A stretch of 64,000 nt of DNA from the NCBI GenBank assembly GCA_002900995.3, contig CM035305.1, positions 3,208,467 through 3,272,466 of the forward strand. Reading direction: 5' to 3'. Positions within the stretch are counted from its first letter, which is position 1, and each line of letters opens with the position of its first letter. Below the pieces are notes generated by a model that had not been told where the DNA came from, did no database searches, and saw nothing but the letters and a program-made list of their open reading frames with translations. Positions 43,566-56,700 of the stretch are shown in pieces. The DNA comes from Ganoderma boninense (Eukaryota > Basidiomycota > Agaricomycetes > Polyporales > Polyporaceae). A program made the translations under genes and the position numbers.

Positions 43566-45249
43566 ATGCCATCCGACCAGAGCACTTGGCTTATCTCTGT
43601 CCCTGACAATGGCGATACTGAGGGTCTCCACCACGAGCTCACCACCAAACTCACCGGAACTTCCAAGTCGGTTCTCCCGTCCAACCTCGCACAACTCGCC
43701 ATTCCGTCGTTTAAGGTCAATTATATTCTTTCATTCCTCGAATCCTGAGACTGAAAGCGGCGGCGCTGATTTGTCCCCATAAAGACAGGAACTCTCGAGT
43801 CTCTGGTTGCACTTTCTGAGGAGCTCCCAAAGCAAGACACCTTCTTCACGGCTACTGTCGCCAAGACAGTAGACACCCTCCGCAACCTCCTCAACAACGA
43901 CCCAGCCAAGCTCTCACAGCACATTCTCGTCAACGAGCAACCCGTAGATTCATATGTACTTCGCGGCTGGTCATGGAATGAGGGGCGCTATGGCACACAA
44001 CGGTCTCTTCGGGAGATGATCGACGTCTTGGTCAAGGTATGCACTCCACAGCCTCGCTTTTATGCCCATCTGACTAGTAAATCCGCGCTTTGGTAGGAAA
44101 TGACGTCCATTGACAATGTCATGAAGAGCAAGCTCAACAACTACAATCTCGCGAAAGGTTCGTTGACGCAGATGCAACGGAAGAAGACGTACGTAGCAGT
44201 CAACTTTCGGCGTTCTTGCGCAATCCATTCGTTCTCTAGTGGAAATTTGTCCGTGAGGTCTCTTGTGGACATCGTGCGCAAGGAACACTTCATCAACGAT
44301 TCAGAATACCTTCAAACCGTAATTGTGGCCGTACCGAAGTAGGTGCCATTTTCAATCGAGTCGTCATCATCCAGGTATAGAACGTGTTTAGACAGTCATG
44401 CATAGGAACATTGTCAAAGAATGGAACACGAAGTATGAACGCCTTACGGCAATGGTTGTTCCCCGGTCGTCAACGTAAGTGGGGTCTACGCCTACAACAT
44501 GCGAGCGTCCAATTGACCTACGTTGGACAAGATCAATCGCGTCGGACGACGAATTTAGCCTGTTTTCGGTGGTTATCTTCAAACGCGTACACGATGAGTT
44601 CGCGCAGAAGTGCCGCGACAACAAGTGCGTGCTTTATTCGAGTCCCTTGTGGTTTGGACACTCATGAGAGCTTCTCTGTCCTCTTGCGCCGGTTCCAGGT
44701 TCATGATCCGTGAATTCACCTTTTCAGAAGAAGCCATCGCAAAACAAAGAGACGAACTCCAAGTTGCCGACACGACAGAAAAGGAGCTCTGGGTATGTTC
44801 GCGGACTATATCGAATACAACGAACATTTGCTCAACGCTTCCTATCACAGACGGAACTTTTGCAACTATCGAGGACGAACTTTTCAGAATCCTTCCAGAT
44901 CCTTGTTCACCTCAAGGTCGTCCAGCTATTCGTCGAGAGCGTCCTCAGATACGGTCTTCCCGCGCATTACACCGGGTACTTTATCAAGGTTTGTGTCTTG
45001 TGCCAAGCTAGCTTTCATCGCGTGTCTTCTCACTCGCACCCTCAGCCTGAGCCTAAAGCGACCAAGCGCACATTGACGATGCTACAGTCACAGTTCGCGT
45101 ATCTCGGACGACGCTCCAACCCGGATAGAGCCAAGGCAAAGTCCGGGGGCTCTGGTCCCGGAGACGATTTCGGCGGCGAGTACGCTAACGTTCTGGAGCA
45201 AGAATATTTTGACTTTGTGCTGTTCGAGATACCCTGGATCGTGCTCTAG
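43566..45249 (+). CDS. VMA5: Vacuolar H+-ATPase subunit C
   Basis: The start at 43566 gives MPSDQSTWLISVPDNGDTEG. Further blocks read in order across nine or so exons: LAIPSFKTGTLESLVALSEE, DTFFTATVAKTVDTLRNLLN, VDSYVLRGWSWNEGRYGTQR, EMTSIDNVMKSKLNNYNLAK, GNLSVRSLVDIVRKEHFIND and NIVKEWNTKYERLTAMVVPR. RFMIREFTFSEEAIAKQRDE, VQLFVESVLRYGLPAHYTGY and the C-terminal FDFVLFEIPWIVL complete it. Subunit C is a peripheral stalk component that locks V1 to Vo, and its release controls reversible disassembly of the pump at the vacuole. Length and motif order match the family. Introns are 50-68 bases with GT...AG ends; no break was seen. Confidence 0.93.
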
Positions 45250-46162
45250 GCAGGCATGCGCAACTTTGGCAGATGCAGTGCGGTGACAACATGGCAACGT
45301 TAACCCAAATGCTAAGGAGTGCGTTGTGCCTCCGCGGACATGTACTACAATATTGCGTATTCTTGGTACTGCCTACATACCCTCTTCGAAGAAGCAATCC
45401 TATGACTCAGCAATGGCCCAGTCGTATTGCAACTCAACTTAGTTGTTTTTGAGCACCAAGAAGGCTTCGTGATGTGTTGGTCGGACTTCTGAGACGACCT
45501 AGCTTCGACCGTTCGCTCAAGCTGGTGCCCAGCTATACACACGAGCATAGACAGATGGAGCGAAGGCAGTCAATTGACGGTTGATATGATACGAATAACT
45601 TGGACGGCCGACCAGCCCCAGTCCCTACTAAGCGACTAGATAGGATAGAGGATAGAATCGTATCGACACATCTTTTAGCTGCTGCTGTTTTATGTTACAG
45701 AGATGCAAATAGAGGAAGTAAGTACGACAGATGTGGTGACAACGCACAGCAGTAAGATGGATACGACAGATGAGAGACAGATCTGGGAAGAATGCTGGAG
45801 AGAAAAGGGAGAAGACAGAGCGGAGAGAGCGGACGAACGGATTCGAAGTCTAGAAGCTAGTAACGTAGCAATGCGCGTGGAACGGAACTCTGCAATTGCC
45901 TGAATTAGCGAAGGGCGGCGGTCAACGGCGAAGCAAGATGCGAAGATGTGGATGTGAACGGGACCGTGATTGGACGAGGGCGGTTGCAGGGAGAGAGTGA
46001 GGTCGGGAGAAGCAAGCGGAGCTAATAGAAGACATAAGACTATGTACACCCAGCCCCGCGCTCGCGAGTCCGTGACTGGGAAGAGCGCTTTTGAGACGAC
46101 CGTCCAGAGGTGCTTCTTTCTAGAGCGCGAGTTTCTTCTCGTAGATGTCGTATCGTGCGAGT
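45250..46162. other. Convergent 3' intergenic region
   Basis: 0.9 kb between the ends of VMA5 (plus) and the KH-protein gene (minus). A short plus-strand frame (45703-45903, 66 codons) and a longer opposite frame have no recognisable content. No repeat was found. Confidence 0.45.
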
Positions 46163-49100
46163 TTACAGGCCGAGGTTCGAGATAACCCGCGACACGTCAT
46201 CCACGGGATCTTCGTCAATCCCCAGACTCGACCGTGCCCTTGCATGACCGAGGACGAGCTAGAGGGACCCCCGACAACACCACGCGATCCCACAGGAGGC
46301 CCATAGACACTGGGGAAGAGCGGCGCCGTCGCTGAGGTCGGACTTGACGTCCCGTTGGTCCCGGTACCCGTCACGGAAGTATCAGGGGATTCGGGGCGCG
46401 AGAGTCCGGAGCCACGGGGAGCCTCACTGATACGACTCAGCGAGAATGTCAAGTCGAGGGACTGCGCACGATTGGTCAAAGATCGGGGCTTTGAGAGCTG
46501 ATCCTTCAACTTCGCCTCGAGCAGCGAATCTGATCCCCGCTTCAGAGCGTCCTCGGCGGTGTGATTTGCCCGGTGGGGGACGTTCGAGCCCTGAACGTCG
46601 AGAGTTCCGTCAACAGCGAGCCAGGACGCAATGCCGTATAACACTTACAATGGGGGCCATCGGCGGCCAATAGTCATTCGCTGAAGAGCCAGGCATGTAA
46701 TTCGATTGCTCGTAGTCATCCTCCTCCTCCAGATGATAGATGTACGACGGAGAGTTGTTGAACAAAGCCTTGACATCGGGTGATGAGCTAGCAAGACGCA
46801 GCCGGCGGTCAATCATGGACTCTGATGGGCGGCCCAGATCGGCAGAGTCTACAGAATAGGTCAGCACTGCGGAGAGGGGACAGGGCCGAGAAGACGCACT
46901 CTGATGACGTGTTCGTGCGGTCGAAAGGACTTTGCTGTCAAAGTGCGGGAAGGCGTCCGTGAACGAGTCACCACGCTGATGGGTACGAGACGTGGCAGAC
47001 GGGTAAACGTGCACGTTGTGCTCGATGAGGAATTGCTCGAGCATCTCCCGAGCGGTGACGAGGAAGTCGCTGTTGCTGCGTTGACATCTGAACTTGAACG
47101 AACACTCGGTAGGTACATCTGGAATGGAGCCGTTCGTGACGGCTGTCTTGACATTCGGCGAGATGACAACCTGGAGGTCGCGCTTAACGCGTTCGGTGAA
47201 GCTGACGAAGTCCGGAGAGGAGCATATCCTCGCGAGGTCGGGGTGTGGTGGCACAGCCATGTCAGCTTCAAACGGAACATGATCCTGACATAGTGTAAGA
47301 CACGTTGAAGCGGACGATATGGGTGAAATGGACGCCACAAAGAGCATGGTCGCTGCGATCTGGACCTGGGACTCGGGCCCGAAGATGGTGACTAGGTCGG
47401 AAGCGGTTTCTTTGTCGGGGAAGCGAACCGAGCAGTTGGTCTTCGTCTCGATGTCGTGGATAAAGATACTCTTTTCCCCAAGGAGCGTGCGGTGATACCG
47501 CCTGGGAATAGAGACAGTCTCGTTAATGTAGTCCTTATCCTATTGACGCAGTGTCAGACAAGAGATGAATTGGAGTCGCAACTAGGCTTACCTTCGGATT
47601 CACTAACTCCATAACGGCCTGCTTAAGGTTATCAAGGTTCATGGCGTTCTTCGCAGGAGTGCGAGCAATGACATTGTCCTCGTTGTCGTTATACCCGCCC
47701 ATCGCCGCGAACTCCTCGGCATTGGAGAACTTAACGTAGACGCCGTACTTCTTCATGATGCGCTGAATGCTACGACCGCCGACGCCAATGATACGCTTAT
47801 GGTACGACTCGGGGACGTGGAACGAGATCTCCGCCGGTAGCTCCTCCTGCAATAACGTGAGGCCTTGCAAGACTGCAGCGTCGCTTCCCGCGATATCGAT
47901 GAGGAAGTTGTGCTCATTGAACGTCTCGAACTTGATCTTAACGTTCGTTGTCTGCATGATCTTGTTGATCTTGCCGTTCTTTTTGCCACTAATGAACTCG
48001 CGGTGCTCATTCGCGAGCTCGATTTGGAAACGAATCTCGTGATGGAAAGTCTACGTCCGAGATGAGATCAAGGACTGAACGAGAAAAGTGGGGAGGCGAA
48101 CTATACCTTGACGATATCCAGGTCAAGGAGCATGGAAACGGCAGCACGAACTTCGTGCTCCAAGCCATGCATCTCGAAACACATGCCCTTGAAGACTATC
48201 TCGGCCCCAGAGGCGTACGACACCTGCTTCAGGATTGCAGAGACCTGAGAAGGGTTCAGGCTCGTCGAGGGCATAAGAACATTGAATTGGGCGGGCAGTA
48301 GCCACAAAGAGGCGACATAGAATTGGCAAGCCTGAAAGGAGTTCGATTCAATCCGATGCACGTAGTGACGTCCTCGTGTTGAACATACCAGCTGCATTAT
48401 GGACCTGATGGTCCGTTGAACGTTGACTCGGTTGTCGCCGATCACCGTAATTAAACTGGTAGAACTACCGATAGGGGGGAACTGAATAAAGGTTGCGTTG
48501 TCGTGCATGAGAGCCTTCAGGTCTTCCGCGCGTTCGGTGACCATCCAGTCCATCTTGCGCGGCAGGACTGCGCTGTCCCTAGAGACGAGCTGCTTGCCCT
48601 ATGATGCAAATCAGATATTAGCACTCAGCACAGATCGCGGGTGCCGTCATGGAAACACGAGCCTTGCTGAGGGACATCTGGAACAGCATGTCGCGCGCTC
48701 GCTGAACGCCGAAAAACTCGCCAGTGATGAAGATTGTGTTCATGTTGACCTTGTTTAATGCACCATTGGACGAGGTGCTCGACGGAGACTGGCTGAGATC
48801 ATTGCACAAGACCCCCTGCAGCGGAGAAGGAAGATAGATATTTGTCGCGGTCTCCTCTTGGATTGTCTGCAATACACCCCGCTTTCTGCCAGCGATGATG
48901 GCATGGAGCGTGTTCTCGATTTCGCACGACTCAGCGTGAAGACCGCTCTGTGCATCATGTTAGACGTGACCGGGAACGCCACAAAATGATGTGCCCACCA
49001 ATTCGTCCAGCATGACAAGCAGGCGAACACGGGCGAGGTCCACGGAGTCCCCGTGTCCGGTGATGACAAGCTCGCATACCCGCTCGGACTCAAGGCCGGT

Positions 49101-49694
49101 CCACCCGGCGCTGCTGCTAATGGCGTCGGGGAGAGTTCGTGAAGACAGTGACAACGGGCTGTTAACGACGGCAATATGGGCGTAGGTCTGCGACGCGATG
49201 TCGTCGAGGCGACGGCGAACCTCGGGCTTAAGCGTGGGCTTCGAAGAGGGCGAGTCCAAGATCTCGGACCGCGCGACCTTGATGGACGACCGATTCTGGT
49301 TGCGGAAGGCGCCGCTCAACGGTGGGGACACGGAGGCGGCGACAAAGGGACGTACCTGGACCGGGCATCCCTTCAGAAGCATCCCCCTCGCTGACATGAC
49401 CTGCGGGTAGGCTCCGGAGACCTGGAAGTTCCACGCACGCCCCTGGTCGGCCGGGGTGAAGGAGATGTGGACGCCATGGAGGCTCATGGCCATCATGCCC
49501 AGTTTCTGGAGGGCTTCAAAGTCGGACTGGGACGCGCCGCCGTGCGGGTCGAGACCATTAGGCTGCTGAATGGCGGAGTAGGAGCTAGCGCGGCGGAGTT
49601 CGTTGGAGCGAGGAGGGAAGTCAAGGGAGTTGGTGGGGGAATGAGCGTGTCGCAGACGACGAGGATAAGTGAAAGAGGTCGTGTAGATTTCCAT
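46163..49694 (-). CDS. Multi-KH-domain RNA-binding protein (Bicaudal-C/vigilin-like)
   Basis: The start at 49694 gives MEIYTTSFTYPRRLRHAHSP. The protein holds a series of KH folds. GxxG-like loops are seen in IAGRKRGVLQTIQEETATNI, VIGDNRVNVQRTIRSIMQL, FISGKKNGKINKIMQTTNVK and IIGVGGRSIQRIMKKYGVYV, and a degenerate LLGEKSIFIHDIETKTNCSV. The C-terminal 300 residues are serine-rich and disordered. An intron near 46262-46311 would give a better C-terminus (LGHARARSSLGIDEDPVDDV, then SRVISNLGL) with the stop at 46163; without it the frame ends at 46120. Multi-KH proteins bind mRNA and steer its localisation, stability or translation in the cytoplasm. Around ten introns are needed. Which animal or yeast protein is the true orthologue is not clear. 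Confidence 0.82.
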
Positions 49695-50188
49695 TGGTGA
49701 TACGTTGAAGCGTGTGTGGATAGATGCGAGTGTAATACAGCGAGCAGCGAGCAGTGAGAGCGGATCGGATGGTAGGGAGACAGGGGGGTATGCGGGTGAT
49801 GTGGGGTATGGACAAAGTGGTATCCGAGGAGAGGGCCCCGCGCAGCCTCGAAGAAAGAAGGAGGCGGCTGGTCGTCGTCGAGAAGAAAGGACGCAAAGCG
49901 AGAGGAATGTATAGGAGCACGAAAGAGGAGACGACGCTCGAGACCGACGCCGATGAAATATCCGCAAACAACGCTCGTCTCCGGCGCCGTCCCTTCGGCC
50001 CCAGGCGCCCGCTCGCCGCCCCGGCCCCGCCCTCCATCCGCCCGCTCGCTCTAAATTTTACGGCCGCGGCCGGCCATGCCCGCCCCCTGTCCCTCCCACC
50101 ATCGATCGCCGTTAGCCCCGCGCGGTCTGCGCTCGCTCCCAGATGACATCCAATGCCCATTCCACTGCCCTAGTCTACACCACACACA
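49695..50188. promoter_or_regulatory. Upstream region of the KH-protein gene
   Basis: 494 bases between the 3' end of the ubiquitin ligase gene and the KH-protein start (both minus strand). It contains a GC palindrome (cggccgcggccggcc, about 50061) next to a TATA-like taaatttta. No gene was recognised. Confidence 0.45.
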
Positions 50189-51861
50189 TCATATCACATC
50201 GAAGCCCTCCACAGGCTGCCACTCGTCATCGATGCTCTCAACATCAAACAGCTTCATGTAGCACCGCATCCCCGGCGTCGAGAAATGCTTGTATGGGTGG
50301 TACCGGTCCAGTCTCGTCCCGCACCGATAGCAGTAGTGAGTCGCGCACCGGATGCACGTCATCTGGCACTTCCGTCAGCAACACCTCGGCGGTCTAGAAT
50401 GCTCCACGCACATGATTGCAGCCAGAGTGTTTCTCGACACGCAGTGTGCAACCGGGACAGGGTATCCCCGTGCACCGCTCGAGCCAGTCCATGAACCCCT
50501 TCTCCCGTTCGTATTCATCCATCAGTTTCTTCAATGCGATTCGTCCGTAACGCGCCTCCATCTCTTGACGCCTGGGTGAATCCTCCTCCAGCCCCATGTA
50601 CTCCGCCAGTATCTCCTTCGTGGCGGAGATAGGACACTCGCCTACAGGCCCATGCCTGTGGGACCATACTCCAGCTGTCATCGATCATAGCCCCGGAGAT
50701 AATAGACCTACCAAGTCCGTTTGCAGTATGCACAAAATGAATACCCGCACTGCGGACATGTCCGCAATCGCTCCCAAGGCGAGCCCTCCTCTACGTTCGG
50801 TGCGCGTGCCACGGGCGTTTGGCACAGCGCCATAGGGCAATGGATGAAAGTTGGGTCTAGACATAGAATAGGTCAAGTCAGGGTTATGTGAATAGCCACT
50901 GGCCGTCATACCTCTCTCGAGAGCCCGCTTCATGCGTAACCACCTCCACCTCAGTACTTCCTCTTCGGTCACCACACGCCGAACCTCCTCTTCGGTGGCC
51001 TCTCGATGCTCCTTTACGCAGTTGGGATCTGGGCATCCCACCCTCCCCACATCGCCCTCTTTGATGCAAAGCTTCCAGAAATCTTCCAGACAGGATCTGC
51101 AGAATACATGTTCGCACTCCAGCATTATGCATCGTGCCCCCTTGATCGATGTCAAACAGACTTGGCATTCGTACGAATTCTGGGAAAAACGGGCGGCTTG
51201 AATGGACTTGTTGTAATTATCCAGGATGGGGTGTAGAAGACCCGGCGTAGGATGTGGAATGCTAAACTTGCATGATATTAAGATATGTATGAATGCTAGA
51301 TCGGGGAGTGCAGACCGAATAGTTCTTTGGCCATCTACGTCCACGGCCAAATGGAGGTCGTCGAGGAATTCACCGGTTCGTACCCATTCTACCCATGTGT
51401 AGAGGACACCTTCGCCCGCCTCCCATTTCCCAGTGAGGTGATCTCGGAGCTCCGATCCTACCTGCGGTAGCCAAGAGTGTGTGGCGTGCAATGTCCGTAT
51501 CTGTGGCGGGATGTACGGGTATGCCTGCGGTATGGAGATGTCCAGAAGGATTGGTGGAAGGGTGGTGAGCGAGAGAGATGCTGAGCTACCTGCTCCGGAG
51601 CTAGGCAGTCGGTCGTGATCCGCCGAGGCAGTCTGGAGTAAGACCACCGTCGGCTCCGCCAGGTCCACAGGTATTTCAAGTCTGATGTAACCCTTGGAGG
51701 CTCCCGTAGACAGAAAGTCGGGGTGGATAGCCTGCATGCAGAACCCGATGAGAGGATCGACTGCATGCGGAGAATAACTCACGCACCTCGAGCACCTCCC
51801 ATTCCTCTTGCTGCAGAGATGCGCACACCTCCAAGTTGTACCGCTCTGGATCCCCGCTCAT
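50189..51861 (-). CDS. ITT1: RWD and RBR (RING-IBR-RING) E3 ubiquitin ligase, RNF14/Itt1-like
   Basis: The start at 51861 gives MSGDPERYNLEVCASLQQEE, the opening of an RWD domain that continues with LPPILLDISIPQAYPYIPPQ. RING1 is YECQVCLTSIKGARCIMLEC, then EHVFCRSCLEDFWKLCI. The IBR follows (FIHCPMALCQTPVA, CPQCGYSFCAYCKRTWHG). RING2 is CPGCTLRVEKHSGCNHMTC, then IRCATHYCYRCG, with the GCNHM cysteine in the catalytic position that takes ubiquitin as a thioester. The C-terminus reads WQPVEGFDVI. RNF14-type ligases are linked to ubiquitination at stalled ribosomes and translation termination (yeast Itt1). Domain order and metal ligands look complete. About six introns are inferred. Confidence 0.9.
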
Positions 51862-52602
51862 ACGCCACGATAAAGAAATGTGAGGTCCGGAGAGGAAAGC
51901 AGAAAGTATGGATGTTGGGGTCGATGAGTCAGAAAGACTGCCAGATACCCGGGGACTACGCCTAGCGGTTGAAAGGAGGAGTCAGAGAGCGGTCCGCATG
52001 CTTCCGCGGATGACGGTGTCTAGTATGTTTTTCGGAGACGAGACATAGACCACGTAAGGCGTGATGTGGGCAGCTTTGAGAGCCCGAGCCCAAGCCTGAG
52101 AGCAGCAGCAGCCGGGGACATGTCACGCTCTGCAAGGTGCGCTCGATGACGAATCAGGCAGGACGTCACACAATATATTACTGCCGGTGTCACTGTGGTC
52201 AACGATGGGTGCAGTGCTGGTGCTTACTTACTGTCAGTCCTGGTCAGTCCGGAAACTTGGAGCACATCAAATGCAGGTCGATTTTGAGCAAGCGAGAACA
52301 AGCTTAAGGCGCTCAATTCCAAAAGCGAGGTAAATAAGCACAACGGAGCGTACACTACAGTATATGAGCATCATCATCAGCGATACTATACACGTGAAGC
52401 ATTAGTCCGATCGTACAACAGTTTGCCCTAGGGTACACCTAACATGACGACACCATAAAACCCAGAGAAGAAACGACATCGTCCCACAAACGCGGAAACA
52501 TGACCCGACGCGATCGAGAGCAGCAAGCAAATATTGTGGCAACATCGGTCCAGCCCGATAGCGGATGGAAGAGAGCAGTGAAGCTAGCCTGACACAATTG
52601 GC
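51862..52602. other. Intergenic region without recognised genes
   Basis: 741 bases between the start of the ubiquitin ligase gene and the 3' end of the next minus-strand gene. It should include the ligase promoter. No repeat or ORF of interest was seen. Confidence 0.45.
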
Positions 52603-53387
52603 TCAGCCAATGCGCGGACATTTCTCGACGCGGGCAATCGCTCCCTACACCCAGAAGTTCAGTCGCCGTACTGGTGGGTAGTCTAGGAGACACCTAGAGG
52701 CTCACCTTTGGTAGAAGCATGGCGTCCTCGAGACTACGGACAATGGCTGTGGCCCAATCATGACAGTTTTGAGTGCCAGGACCACGCTTGTGATTGCGAC
52801 TGTTTACGAGGTCGGCGGCTGTCTCGCTGTAAGCCTCGAGAGCACAGAGCACGCCGTCGTTGATCTCGCCGAGTAAGATCTTGCCGCTGTATGCGCCGGA
52901 TGGATGGTTGCTTGTCAAATGTACTCGCCGTATGACTCGGGATTGATAGAGCCCGGTAAAATCCGCCGTCGCCTAGATTGTCGGTCGTGAGATGATCGGA
53001 TGCGGAATAAAGAGCAGGCTTCTAACCTCGTACACAGTTGCATACGCCCGGTCGTGAGCCTCGTAGCTCACTGCAAGTGTCCAATGCCTGGGAGAGTTCC
53101 TTGAGGATGCTTCATACCAAACCAGCCAAAGATATGCGGTCATATGCAGCGAAAACGTCGACGTGAGTCGAACGAGCACCGGCTGGGGAAGACAGGATTC
53201 GGAGAGTAAAAGAAAGTCCCGGACGCGATCCCGCGACTCGTATCGTGTACTGTAAAGGATGGTTATTGGGTGCTGGAGCGCAGAAAAGAGAAAACGACTG
53301 GCTCTGAGCGAATGCGGGTGTTGTCCGGGGGGAGAAGACTAGGCGGAGAACATGGGTCGGAGGGGTGCTTTGGACATCGTTCGGCAT
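52603..53387 (-). CDS. Uncharacterised protein with SPRHW and QNCHDW motifs
   Basis: The best spliced reading starts at 53387 (MPNDVQSTPPTHVLRLVFSP) and continues FSLFCAPAPNNHPLQYTIRV. It joins by an intron around 53140-53205 to NSPRHWTLAVSYEAHDRAYA, then TADFTGLYQSRVIRRVHLTS, GKILLGEINDGVLCALEAYS and GTQNCHDWATAIVRSLEDAM, and ends GAIARVEKCPRIG at 52603. A histidine-tryptophan pair early and an NCxxW motif late, with a GKxxLG strand between, recall a group of uncharacterised proteins multiplied in mushroom-forming fungi, possibly a papain-like fold. This comparison is from memory. The first junction is not certain. The gene is divergent from URB2. Confidence 0.5.
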
Positions 53388-53720
53388 GGGCTAATATAGG
53401 ATGTGGAATAGCGCCAGATCAGAGAAGGAGGATGAGGAAGGGCTGTCGGACAGCGCGAGGGACGGCCTGGGAAGGAGCATCTTGCGAGAGGAGACTCAGG
53501 AGAGAGGAGGAGACGCGGGCTGGAGGCGCATTCAGCGCTTTGAACCTCCGCGGCGTGTTCCTGGGCCACGTGCCCGGCTGTCGCGCCGCAAAAGGCAAGC
53601 AACGCTAAACTTTCTCTTCGTCTTGTCGCGGTCTCTGGCGGTCAACTCCGCCTCGGTCTCTCAGCCTCATGCTCCGCTGCCCTCCCCCGTCCTTCTCTTC
53701 TTTCTCGCTCGCACACTGAC
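53388..53720. promoter_or_regulatory. Bidirectional promoter, HW/QNC protein / URB2
   Basis: 333-base divergent spacer, pyrimidine-rich close to the URB2 start (53600-53712). Confidence 0.45.
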
Positions 53721-56700
53721 ATGTCTAGGCCTCCTCAGCGGCCACATTCTCCCCATTCTATTCCCGCAACCCATCGATCGGAGCAGTCCATGCTGGGTCC
53801 GCAAAACGCACAAGATTTCATCCGTGCTCTCAAAGCTTCCTCCGATCCCCCCCATGCGGGAGGACCCTGCAAGGTGCAAATTGCCAAGCAGGCATGGGAC
53901 AACCAACTCCTGTATGTCCCCAACAAGGCCGAGGCCATCGTGGACTGGCTTCTTTCCCGTCTGCTCAAGGACAAGTCCAAAGACAGGTGAGGCCGCCGAG
54001 CCGCTCCCGTTTTTCAAACTACTCACCTGCCCAGTAGGGATGAGAATCCCGTAGTCGATACGCGGTATTGGGACCTACTCGCTGACATTCTGACCCCTTC
54101 AAACACTGCGCGCGAAGGCGATCACAGTCGTACATTAAGAGCGTGGCTGATCCCCCTGCTTAATCGCATCCCAATTGCGCCCATTATCCTCTCCTACCTT
54201 GAACTGGCGTCAGAAGGCGATCGATTCGACCATGTACGGTACAAGCTATTTGCTAGGTGTGTCTCGATCCTTTGGCCCTTGGCAGTTCCCAAGTTCAGCC
54301 CCGAAACCTTGCTGGAGTGTTTTGGTGCTGTCGTCCACTTGAGCGTCTCGCCTGTTGTCCTCGCCTCCATTGGGTCATGGGGCACTTTGCAGACCTTGGA
54401 TAATTTCCGCGCCCCATCGAGCATTGTGGTCTCGTACCGGGCATCCTTGGCGGCCTCGGCCTCAAAACGAAAGGTGCGGAACACGGGTGCGACTTCTGCA
54501 AAACGGGGTACTTGGCTGACCAAACCGTATGCTTAGCAACTCTACACGTTGTTTCTCAAGAAGCACCTTCCGCGCTGGGTCCACCTCGTGCCATCTGACG
54601 GCGACGTTCCACCTATCGTCTCCGACGTTTACGATGCCGGCATTGAAACCATGTTTGGGCTAGAGATTGTGAAGCAGACAGCGGACAATGAGCCCGACTC
54701 GGCGCTCTCGGACGCACTTGAGAACACGTTGAAGAACTCTCCGGCCATCGTGCTCCGTTCTCTGCCTCGCTTATTCGGGTCTTACGCTCAAAACCTCAAA
54801 CGCCACAAGGGCAACCTTTTTGGCCAAGGCTCCAGTCAGACCCCGGGGCATGTCACCGACCAGGTGCAGACTGCGGCCATGGCATTCTACGCCACGTGCA
54901 GTGCCCTGACTCGGACAACGATGGATGTTCAATCATGGGAGTGTCGTGTTTCGTTGCTGGAGGTCGTCGAAAGAGAGGGTCTGTTCAATTTTAATGACAA
55001 CGAGGCTAGGACGCTTCTACGTCGAGACGGTGACTTGGCTGTGGAGGCACTTGCTACCGCTTGGGATGGTTCGTACATACATTGTCTGTATCCACTTCAC
55101 GCTCAATTCATATGTGTTATTAGAACAGCACACTGTGCGCACTGACTGTGCTGTGAAGGTGCTTGCGGCACTCGCCCGGATCGACCATGATCTCATGTCA
55201 ACCTCCTTCAATGTCGTATACTCCAGGCTCCTGGTTGTGAGTATCACCATTTATGGTGTTTTCGCATGCTGTTCATTAAGCCGTGCGTGTCCAGATCCCC
55301 AGCTCGATCTCGTCTGGCTTGCAATACGTCCGGTTGCTCCTGGAGTACGACTCCAAGGCCAGGGACTTGCCCTCGGCTGTTGTACACATGTCTGAGGCGT
55401 TCTCGGTTCCTCATCTCGAGCGCATTCCCGATGGCCCCCTCGCTGCCTATCGGCTTGCTTCCTCAAGCCCCCTGACCAGCTTGCCCTTCCTCGACGAACT
55501 TTCAAGAGCCGTCCATAACTTCCTTACACCGGGACAGGTCCTGGAAACCATATCCGATATCTCGCGGAGCCTCAAGGATGTATACGAGCGCTTTCTTGAG
55601 CGTGATGTGGGGCAGTCTGCCGATCGAGGTGACGGCCCGAGGAAGAAACGGAGGAAGAGCGCAGCATCGCCATCGACCGACCACTCGGACTCCGAGTACC
55701 ACGCCATCTCATTTGCACTAATCGCGCGCACCATGGTGGTCGTTCTGCGCTCTCTACCTTTGCATAGCCTCACGGACGACACCCGCGCGGAGGCGGAGAG
55801 GTCGGTCCGGGCGGTGTATGCTTCTGTCGCGATTCGCGCGCTGGGAGACGGACTCGGGAACATCGATCGGTCAGGTTCGCAGTCCTGGCAGTTTGTCGTG
55901 ACAGGGGCCTTGCGTCTACACTACGGTCTCGCTCGCGCATCCGCATTGCATGCAGAGCTTCTACTCGGAGATGAACTGCTTTCGGACATGCTGAAGTGCG
56001 TGTCGTCCGCCTGCGTAATGCCGGAAGTCGTCGTGGAAATGGTATGTTCAGTGGATTTCAAGCGCGCAGCACTCTCACTCCGCCTGTAGCTTCGGACATT
56101 GCTACATCAGTGCACCATAGGTCGTCTACACCCAAGAGGAGTTTTTGACAAACTACTTGACTATCTGGAAGCGCACCTTTCGTGCCAGAATACCGCTGGA
56201 GCGGTAAATCCCATGCTCTGGACGTGCACACCAGCGGCGGGGTAGCGGTCCTACACCTACTGGTAGACAGATGGTTACCAGAGTTTAGGTAGGTTTCCCA
56301 GGATTAAATTAGTCAGGTTTCATAACGGAAACTTGCAGTGCACAAGCGACACCGAAGCAACTGGAAAGGCTGGCCTCGACCTCGTAAACGCGAGGCGGGA
56401 GTCTCCTGACTCGCGACCACCGCTTAGCCTGAGCGCGCAGTCCATTCTATCCAGAATGCTGCACAATGCGCAGTTTTGGGAATTGCTCCGCTTGCGTGGT
56501 AGGTTCCCCATCCGAACTTCATCATGGTCGCGAAATTGTCTCACCAAGTTCTGGTGCTGTAGAGGCCTTCGTCGCGGAATTAATCAAGCAAACCGCCCCG
56601 TTGACGGAATTTGACATCTCGAACCTCTTGTCTCACCTGACGGTCGACGCTCCTCTTCTAACAGTCGACACCGTTGTCCAAATTGCATCCGCATATGGTA

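Noticed and set aside
45690..46049. 120-codon minus-strand frame between VMA5 and the KH gene
   Set aside because: Leucine/serine-rich translation without motif, overlapped by a frame on the opposite strand; no splice or homology support.
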